A stretch of 64,000 nt of DNA from Monoplex corrugatus (taxonomy: Eukaryota > Mollusca > Gastropoda > Littorinimorpha > Ranellidae). This document shows, piece by piece, positions 56,914 to 64,000 of this stretch. The stretch lies in assembly GCA_030674185.1 (NCBI GenBank), contig JAPXFY010000023.1:15854686-15918685 (forward strand). The letters are read 5' to 3'. A program made the translations under genes and the position numbers. Position 1 is the first letter of the stretch; every line of letters starts with the position of its first letter. The notes under the pieces are model-generated. The model did no database searches, had not been told where the DNA came from, and saw nothing but the letters and a program-made list of their open reading frames with translations.

Positions 56914-58020
56914 TGTTTTAGATGTTGACTGTTTTTCATTTGCTTTCAACAGTTGTTAATTTTGAGGGAAACACACAGTATCTTAGTGGAATCAGATGTT
57001 TTCTTAGGTCACAAAGAGCAGGACACATCAAAACAAAATGAACTTCATCCTCAATGTCATTCTCACACAGGGTGCATATCACATCACCTAAAACAGTTAC
57101 TGTATATCGTCTGGAATTCATTACAATTTCTGACATTCCACATTTAAATGTTGCTAGTGCTTGATTTGCAAATCTATTTATACACAGTAAAATGTATGGT
57201 TCAACGCAACTGGAAGTTTTAAACATCCTCAAAATCTGTCACTAGCTTGTAGTCTACATGATCATTCCAGTCTTGCCACCTACAGTCTATAATTCTCTGC
57301 TTGAAACAACTCATAAAACCTTCTATATTCTCTACTCCTTGATCTTCCCAAACAGAGGCAAATCCAAACTGACTTCTTAAACACTTGCATACATTTTATG
57401 CCCAAGAATGTTAATCTCTACAATCTAAATCATGTAACATTTTGTAGGCTTTAAAAGGTAGCCTAATATTATTCATACGGGTTAACTTTAGATAGTATCT
57501 TGTACATCGAACAAATGAATTTGCATATAATGGGAATCTTCCAAACTCTCCATCCATCATATAGGGAGGAGTGAAAGGGTTAACTTTCCCTTCATCACAT
57601 TTTTTGTTTGAGTATTGACCATAACAAATTTCTTGAGATGGAATCAAATGCCTTTTCAAAGCCAATGAACGCTACATATAGCTTGTGGATTTAATGCCAA
57701 TAATTTCTCAATAGCTGCTAACAATGTACACATTTGGTCTATTGTGAAATAGTTCTTAAAGCCTGCGTGATGTTCACCTGTTATACTGTTCAGCTCTATC
57801 CACTCTTGTAATCTGCTATTAATGACAGAATTATACAGTTTGATACTGATGTTAGACAAGGACAGCAGTTATAAGTATCATTAACATCTTTCTTATATAA
57901 TGCCAGCAAGACAGATTCTGTCCAACTCTTAGGATATACACCAGGAAAGACAGAGAAGGAGTGAATGTGTGTATAATCCTTTACATATGTGTGTGTGAAA
58001 CTGCTTTTCATGGAAGGACA
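56914..58020 (-). pseudogene. Old LINE fossil (jockey-like), with deletions
   Basis: Minus-strand blocks in correct order are YPKSWTESVLLALYKK and SNISIKLYNSVINSRLQEWI, then ITGEHHAGFKNYFTIDQM (RT core); after a large deletion, GEFGRFPLYANSFVRCTRYY and LKLTRMNNIRLPFKAYKML; at the C-terminus MFKTSSCVEPYILL and DVICTLCENDIEDEVHFVL, a CxxC..H zinc-knuckle-like region. This is a non-LTR polyprotein type frequent in molluscs. Catalytic ADD is lost. Many stops mark it as ancient. Confidence 0.8.
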
Positions 58021-58230
58021 CCAACAAATGATGTACTTTCATGGTACAAATTTACAGGTATGTTGTAAACAAAATATTTTCTAAACGCTCATTCCAACAC
58101 AGGTCTCCCCCCTTCCATCCACAAGCAAGAAAAGCGCAATACCCCGATAACCCTATTTTCTAAGATAGCGCCAGACGGAAAAGAATGATAGACATACACC
58201 CACACACAAAGTCACCAGCACTTCCTTTAC

Positions 58231-58548
58231 CTGAACTTGCAGAGCTCGTTTCTCATCACTCACAATACGGAGTTGTGCAGTGGTGAGCTTCAGATTCGCC
58301 ACAGTTTCTTTCAGTCTTTCTTCCCCTTCCTTCAGTTTATTGTCCACTTCTGCCTGAACAGCCTGTAAGACCTTGAGGTCATTCTGAGCTTCCTGCAGCT
58401 TGGCCTTTGTCCCCATAGCACGTCTAAAATCATTCTCCACAACTGTGTGCCGGGTCTGAGCCTCTAGCAGCTTTGCCTTCAACTGTACGTTCTCCTTGTT
58501 CAGCAGCCCACACTCCTCCTTCACGTCACGGAGTTCCATTTCTTGCGT
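58231..58548 (-). CDS. Coiled-coil gene, exon (106 codons), most upstream found
   Basis: The minus-strand acceptor GTGGACTGCTTCAG is followed by TQEMELRDVKEECGLLNKEN, VQLKAKLLEAQTRHTVVEND, KLQEAQNDLKVLQAVQAEVD and TAQLRIVSDEKRALQVQ. The donor is GTTCAG|GTAAAG. The 318 bases are phase 0 at both ends. Leu and Glu/Lys heptads run throughout. Because it begins after a good acceptor, the gene must extend upstream beyond this exon; no first exon or promoter is visible up to 64,000. Protein family unknown. Confidence 0.85.
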
Positions 58549-58977
58549 CTGAAGCAGTCCACAGCAAGATCATCATATGTGGCCCAACATAGGAAAACCA
58601 GGCTACAGTGCAAACTGTTCATTTCTGAATTTCAGTGTTCACAAATCAACACGCAAAATACCAGAAACACTTTACCTATTATAGTTTTCTTTTTAGATGC
58701 CTTAAACTTTGTTATAGCATTTCTGACAAAGGAAGTAATACGTTAATAAAATGAAAAAAAAATTAAATTGCTGCCAAATCTGTGTAGGCAAACTTGACAC
58801 AAACATGGTGCTTATGTACATTGTTGTGGGGTGTTTCACTTGATGGAATCACAACACAGAGATGACTTTTCACTGGTAAGCCTTGTGCATGCGTGCGTGT
58901 GTGTGTGTGTGTGTCTGTATTTGCATGCATAGTACAGGATATTTTGTCTGGATTGTTTGCTGTAACGATTCTATAAA

Positions 58978-59135
58978 GTGTGTGTATATCAAAGACATTA
59001 TGAATTATAAATTTCTGTTTACAATGGCTTTGGTGTGACACTGTTTATCACATGTAGTGTGTGTACATCAAAGACATCATGAATTATAAACTTGTTTATA
59101 ATGTCTTTGGTGCGATGCTGTTTATGATGTATGCT
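58978..59135. repeat. Two-copy tandem duplication, about 80 bp
   Basis: A block with GTGTGTATATCAAAGACATT, ATGAATTATAAA and GGTGTGACACTGTTTAT is repeated once with about 10% difference. It lies just left of the mariner element. Confidence 0.75.
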
Positions 59136-59165
59136 TATATGTGTGTGTATTTTTACACATCTATA

Positions 59166-60485
59166 CGAGGGTTGTTCAATTTAAGATGACACTAGGCTTG
59201 CCGTTTGAAAACGAAGCAACGCACAGAAAAATGTTTATACCAAACACAACTTTAAAGTTTACCTGATTAGCATGCAGAAAATAAAGTTGACATCATGACG
59301 CAACTCGGAGTATGACGTAATTACAAATGTGTTTCAAATAGCTGAGCCTGAAAAAAATGGACGTCACCAATGAGCAATTTCGTTTCTACACTTTCACAAG
59401 GCTACAACTTGGTGACGATTGTAGGAAGATACACGCAGATTTGCAAGCTGTTTACGGAACGGATTGTGTGTCTTACCGCACAGTTTGCAGGTGGGTCAAA
59501 CAATTAGGAGCAGGTAGAGTGCCATCTGATTGGGGTAATCGTGCAGAGCGAGCTTTACCAGCTCGGAACGAACAAAACATTGCATATGTGAAAAGACTGA
59601 TAGAGGAGGATCCACATTCGACTGTGCGGGAATTAAGCGAGGCATGTGAGCTTTCAATTGGCACCATTAACAACATTCTGCACAAAGACCTTTACATGAG
59701 AAAACTGGCTGCAAGATGGGTGCCACATCTCTTAAGTGATGATCAGAAGCAGCAGCGGGTGGCATGTTCACGCAAACTGCTCGATGAGTTTGAGCCCAAC
59801 GGGCCAAAACGACTGTGTGACTTAGTGACGGGAGATGAGAGTTGGCTCACATTCTACGGCATCCCCAACAAACGCTGCAACCGCATGTGGGTTGGCCCTG
59901 ACGGAGACCGACCAGTTGTTCTTCGCCCAGGATTCCAGAGTCGCAAGCGACTGTTTTCTATTTTTTTCAACACGCAAGGCCTTGTGGCAATTGACATTTT
60001 GCCTGAGAAACAATCACTGCCTCCTACTATACCCAAGTTGTGCTCCCCAAAGTTGTAGGAAAAATCCATGAGCAGCGCCCAACCGTCGGCACCCAGAGGA
60101 CCCTTCTTCTGCATGACAATGCCAGTGCCCATAAGGCGAAGGTCACCACAACCTTCCTGAGCGAGCAAGGGATCCAAGTTTTGGACCACCCACCCTACAG
60201 CCCCGACTTGGCCCCATGCGACTTCTGGCTGTTCCCTGTTCTGAAGGAAAAGCTCGCTGGGCGTAAGTTTGACCGGGTACAAGACCTCGCCAAAGCCGTA
60301 AGATCAGAGTTGTCTGGTCTGCCTAAAACCGACTATCAGAGGGCGCTTGAGAATTGGCGTAGGAGGCTTGAACTTTGCATCCTAGCCAACGGAGAATACT
60401 TCGAGGGGATGTAAAAGTTTCAAGTTGCTGAGATGAGAGGTACGTTTTTTAAGGGGTGGTGACATCTTAAATTGAACAACCCTCG
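59166..60485 (+). mobile_element. mariner (DD34D) with perfect 23-bp TIRs
   Basis: The ends at 59,166-59,188 and 60,463-60,485 are perfect inverted repeats beginning CGAGGGTTGTTCAATTTAAG. TA duplications lie at 59,164-59,165 and 60,486-60,487. The 1,320-bp size and a single transposase gene are typical. Perfect TIRs with one coding frameshift suggest a recent but defective copy. Confidence 0.96.
59357..60414 (+). pseudogene. mariner transposase, single frameshift
   Basis: Frame one (59,357-60,058) starts MDVTNEQFRFYTFTRLQLG and carries the helix-turn-helix SYRTVCRWVKQL, a second DNA-binding helix STVRELSEACELSIGTI and the first catalytic Asp in VTGDESWLTF. Frame two, to 60,414, has LLHDNASAH and PPYSPDLAPCDFWLFPVL. 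I count 34 residues between the last two Asp, the classical DD34D spacing. The frames cross near 60,013-60,020. The SETMAR-like C-terminus RRLELCILANGEYFEGM is complete. All three catalytic Asp are present. Confidence 0.93.
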
Positions 60486-61140
60486 TACAAACCACACTTT
60501 ATAAATGAGAAAATTATGGGAAAAAAAACATATTTGTTATTTTTGATAATCTATGTTTATGCTGCTTTGGTGTATTGACATGGCAACTCCCATCCAATCT
60601 TTCTTTTGTCTTTTTTGCTTTTGTTTTTAGAATTCACAATATGGAATATCTTTGCCATTGTGGTGTTGGAAATTCATGCATAATGGTCTGGTGAGCTGTA
60701 GTCTCACCAGGACATAGAAGGCGAAGCAAGGAGATACAGTGCACTTGACAAGGGCCGGTGTGGCCGAAACGTTGTGCGTTTTTAAAGTGAGTGGTTTTGT
60801 CCTATTTGTGTGTGGTGCATAATTTTTGTATGTATATTTTTCAAGAAAAATGAAGAGCTTTTGTTTTTGCTTATGTAAAATGCAGCGAGCGTTCTCTGAC
60901 ACAGGCCGTCTGTAAAAGGAATGGTTAGTATTATCATCATGTGCCTAACTGATTCAATTATTTAGTATTCCTGAGTTCTTTTTCTTCTTATTTAGTTTTA
61001 CTGAATTTTTTGCCTGTGATTTGTTTATGCAATTATTTAGTTTTTTTTGAGTGTTTTGCTTATGAATACAACTATTTAGTTTTTGCTTATGAGTGTCAGT
61101 ATTTAGTATTCCCAATTTTTTTTTCAACAGCTTCTCATTT
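60486..61140. other. AT-rich spacer with a GGCC hairpin motif
   Basis: No exon was found. At about 60,747-60,780 the plus strand has TTGACAAGGGCC, a short loop, GGCCGAAACG, resembling the hairpin in the foldback family (see findings). The right part is T-rich with repeated TATTTAGTTTT segments. Confidence 0.6.
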
Positions 61141-61257
61141 TCTGATGAGAGATGCCTGCAAGAGTGGGTGCAACAAGGAAAGAGCCAGGTGGAAAGCCAC
61201 AGACACTAACTAAAGCTTCATGTGTCAGAAGTGACCATTTTGTTGCTGCAGATTATG

Positions 61258-61728
61258 AATTAGCATCAGGAAGAGAGTTCTTGAATGTTATATAGAACTG
61301 ATGTCATACGGTTGTGAGGCGTGGACAGTCAACATGCAAAGCCAGAACAAGACTGAGGCAGCCGACAGGTGGTTTCTAAGAAGATTGTTGACAGTTGCAT
61401 GGACAGCAAAGAAAACAAACAAGACAAGTCTTGATGGAGACAGACACAAGAAGATCATTCATAAGGAAGATTAGGAAAAGACAGGAAACAGACATAGGCC
61501 ATTTTATGAGGAAAGGGGAATCAGAGCACCTGGTCATGACAAGAAAGCTGGAGGGAAAGAGAACACCAGGTAGACCCAAGGAGAATATATTGGACGGACT
61601 TGCAGGGTGGCTGAGGACAGATAGGGTGGAAGATGTGCTTGCGGCGACAAGGGATAGATGCATATGGAGGGCCATGATCGCCAACACTATGCGGTAGGGC
61701 ACATGATGATGATGATGATGATGATAAG
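61258..61728 (+). mobile_element. 5'-truncated RTE-like LINE inside the THAP region
   Basis: It matches the 3' 470 bp of the element at 43,744-45,300 (TAWTVNM-type and EGKRTPGRPKENILDGLAGW segments), with a (TGATGA)n tail. A near-perfect duplication AGATTATGAA (left) and AGACTATGAA (right) flanks it, and THAP coding resumes across it, so both border and direction are supported. Confidence 0.85.
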
Positions 61729-62006
61729 ACTATGAAAGAGACACTTAAAGGAAAGTCCTGAGAAATACTGCAGTTCCTACAGTATCGTTCTCACAAACAG
61801 CCTACTCAAAAACCTCCTTGCAAAACGCCTGTACAGCGGCCATAGTCAAAGTCGGACAATGGAGGATCCAGAGTACCAGGAGCAAAGCACTGTGACTGAA
61901 TCAGAACGACTCCACTCCACCTCTTACTGTTGCACTTCAAAGACAAGAGAAAGAACTTGAGAAAGCAAAAGAGACAATCAAGAAAACACACAAAAAGGTA
62001 AGATGC

Positions 62007-62198
62007 TTAACCCTTTGACTCCCACACCCTGTCCACCAGCATCCTGCATTATCAACCATGCAAACAAAACAAAAACCTAACCCTTTGACTTCCTCACCCT
62101 ATCCACCAGCTTCCTGCAGAAAGTTGGTAGACAGGGTGAGGGAGTCTAAGGGTTAAGTTTTGCAGTTGGCGGAAGGGCTGCAGGAGTCAAAGGGTTAA
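62007..62198. mobile_element. Complete self-nested TTAA MITE in the P fossil
   Basis: TTAA borders at 62,007-62,010 and 62,195-62,198 enclose long left arm, inner palindrome and short right arm in the same layout as 17,239-17,431. It interrupts the coiled-coil part of the P-element fossil. Confidence 0.87.
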
Positions 62199-63591
62199 AT
62201 TAGAAAACACACACAAGCGCTGAAAACATGCTTAAATTAGAAAATAAACGGAAGAGATGAAAAAATTTCGAGTCTGCTGGAGAAGATGGAAAATCTTAAG
62301 TTACTTCCTTTTGAACAAGTCAGTTTGTTGAAAATGAACGTGGACAGGGACATTCTGACCCCGATTAAGAACGAAGTGGATTTGAAAATGGTCAACAAAA
62401 TTTCAAATCTCAAAAGATATTCTGACGAACAGAAGAGCTTTGCAGTGAAACTGCAATTCTATTCTAGTCAAGTGTATGTCAGGAGGTTCCTCACTTTACC
62501 ACATCAGTTGACCATCAGAAAGTGGGCAACTTGCTTTAACCTCTTTACTGCGCTGTTGAAGAACGGCGTTCGTCCTAGAAACGGTCGTCTGCAATGCTCT
62601 GTTGACGATCGTTGTTCGTCACGATTTTAACACTCTTTCTCTTTCGGTCAAGCATTGCTGAAAACCCTTCTGGTTATGATTTGATTAGGTCCCTTGACAA
62701 TTCTTCACTCTTTGAGTGCCATTTGTTCAAGTTATTTAGATCATTTGCATAATTTATCACAATCGACTGGCAAGGTGTTACGAAGTTAAACTTTCAGTTT
62801 TCGAAGCTATGGCTGCCCCACAACGAACCTACACAGTTGCAGAAGTTATTGAAAAGATTTTTTGAGATCAAGACAGTCGAGATGAAGACTTTAAGCCAGC
62901 TGGCTTCGAACTTCATGAAGTTGATGCCAACGACCCAGATTTTGATGTTGAAGAAGCTCTTGGTGATTCATCGTCTGAATCAGAGTAGGCCTATGGAGAT
63001 CCGATTGTTCCAGATGCAGGTAGGTGTATTTGAGAGCTTTATTCATTTTATAACATGATTGTATTGCTTTTCTTCTCAGTATATTTATAAATAGAACAGC
63101 TAAGTGTATGTATTGTATGGCTGAGCCCTTTGTTTGGGCTTGGTCAGAGAGCGAGCCAGTGACTGAGTGGGCAGTGTGTTCAACCTACTTTGAAGTGGTT
63201 GGGGCATGTCACTGGTCGCTCGCTCGTTGTCAGTCACGCTGTGTGTGTCTTGTTAATGATTTGTTTTTCTGGTCGACATCTGCCCTGCGCTGTCTCCCTG
63301 GCCTATGTGTGTTTGTGTGAGGAGTAGGCCTACTATCTCCGTGGCCTGTGTGCGTTTATGTGAGGAGTAGGGTGGCAGCAGAGGGGTGTGTGTTTGTATG
63401 TGAGAAAGAGAGACAGAGAGCTGTTGGTGTGACTTTTTAAAGGAAATTGAAAGCATTCAGTGATAATACTGACAGAAACAATGTTGTAATGAAGTCACTT
63501 TGGTAGAAGCAGTACTCACTGGGTTTCTTTGCAGTGTTTGCTTGAGGAAAATGAAAGGGGGCATGGCATGGGGGCGTAGCATGCTGCCAAT

Positions 63592-63593
63592 GT

Positions 63594-63678
<85 letters not shown>
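63592..63678. repeat. GT microsatellite
   Basis: A pure (GT)n tract of about 85 bases; the CV and TH ORFs through it are artefacts. Confidence 0.97.
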
Positions 63679-63679
<1 letters not shown>

Positions 63680-63776
63680 CTTTTTTTTTTATTTCATAAA
63701 ATATTTGTGCAGAAATTTGAATCCTTGCTTTCACTGTGCTACAGGTATGGTAATGCAGCATGGTGATGATGTTTGG

Positions 63777-63865
63777 CCTGGACCTGCTGTTGCTGGACCT
63801 GTTGTTGCTGGACCTGCTGTTGCTAGACCTGCTGTTGCTGGACCTGCTGTTGCTGACCTGCTGTT
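63777..63865. repeat. 15-bp coding-like repeat
   Basis: GCTGGACCTGCTGTT repeats about six times, encoding GPAVA units in one frame. One unit has lost a G, which shifts the frame for whatever follows. Confidence 0.85.
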
Positions 63866-64000
63866 GTGGCCTGCTAGAAGGGGAAGGGGAGCAAGAGGGG
63901 GAAGGAGAGGACTGTGTTTGGAAGACTGCTTCCGGAACTACCACACTCAGCAGCGTTTTTACTGGGAATAGACATTGGGAGATAAAACCCTTTCATTTTA

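Larger units (their letters stand above)
61145..62535 (+). pseudogene. P-element (THAP9-like) transposase fossil, split by insertions
   Basis: Plus-strand blocks in family order are a THAP zinc-finger start (ACKSGCN at about 61,154) with RSDHFVAADYE to 61,258; after a LINE, TAVPTVS, the end of the THAP domain; a coiled coil LQRQEKELEKAKETIKKTHK to about 62,003; after a MITE, SSLLEKMENLKLLPFEQ; and RYSDEQKSFAVKLQFYSS plus LTLPHQLTIRKWATC, the conserved post-THAP region. The tail is cut by a TTAA element at 62,536. A Cys of the finger appears lost. The catalytic RNase H region is not in the window. Confidence 0.75.
62536..64000 (+). mobile_element. piggyBac-like element, left end and start, runs off the window
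   Basis: TTAA at 62,536-62,539 is followed by CCTCTTTACTGCG, and it cuts the P-element coding similarity. ATG at 62,807 starts MAAPQRTYTVAEVIEKIF, one stop, and an acidic stretch (DANDPDFDVEEALGDSSSES) as in piggyBac N-termini. A later segment at 63,745-64,000 may be a second exon: after a GCTACAG acceptor come a 15-bp repeat and, in a shifted frame, EDCVWKTASGTTTL. A (GT)n tract (63,592-63,678) lies between them. The right border is outside the window. Confidence 0.6.

Overview
This is a 64 kb piece of a metazoan nuclear genome, most likely a mollusc and probably a gastropod. The evidence is spliced exons with GT-AG borders, tRNA-derived SINE and LINE families of lophotrochozoan style, several mariner and piggyBac-like DNA transposons, and a very large share of tandem repeats. 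There are no prokaryotic operons, no CRISPR and no rRNA. The species call is inference from repeat style, not from a diagnostic gene.

The only host gene I can support is a large coiled-coil protein on the minus strand. Exons run from 58,548 down to at least 17,778 (58,231-58,548; 50,984-51,307; 40,803-40,946; 31,414-31,600; 20,367-20,554; 17,778-17,840). They are joined by canonical or near-canonical splice sites with fully compatible phases and give 408 codons of mostly heptad-like Glu/Lys/Leu-rich protein. Further weak candidate exons lie at 17,454, 11,420-11,484 and 525-574. Both ends of the gene are outside the window or unresolved, and I do not recognise the family.

The introns, about 40 kb in total, are the main content. 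Tandem arrays occupy 1-470, 968-2,655, 2,912-4,060, 4,425-6,000 (interrupted), 11,494-15,520, 15,530-16,620, 18,000-19,480, 20,575-28,373, 32,293-32,943, 33,090-35,300 and 43,630-47,790 (interrupted). Almost all long low-complexity ORFs in the window are read-through of these arrays and are not genes. Several arrays start within tens of bases of an exon edge.

The other layer is nested transposons. A palindromic TTAA-flanked MITE family (piggyBac type, about ten copies) is itself nested copy-in-copy and has been hit by other elements. One such hit is a near full-length LINE at 36,937-40,378 whose 5' half is inverted between perfect 11-bp target duplications, the signature of twin priming. Longer TTAA-flanked piggyBac-like elements lie at 4,773-5,899, 9,200-9,906, 10,553-11,332, 48,038-48,719 and from 62,536 to the window end. 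Two mariner-superfamily elements with intact inverted repeats but frameshifted transposases lie at 41,775-43,124 and 59,166-60,485. A new-looking TIR element with a zinc-finger remnant (28,380-29,731) sits inside the 52-bp satellite. A P-element/THAP9-like fossil at about 61,150-62,535 is split by three younger insertions. LINE remnants of at least four families and two Ty3-like gag fossils complete the picture. Parts of the large arrays (notably 25.9-28.2 kb) look like poorly polished long-read consensus.
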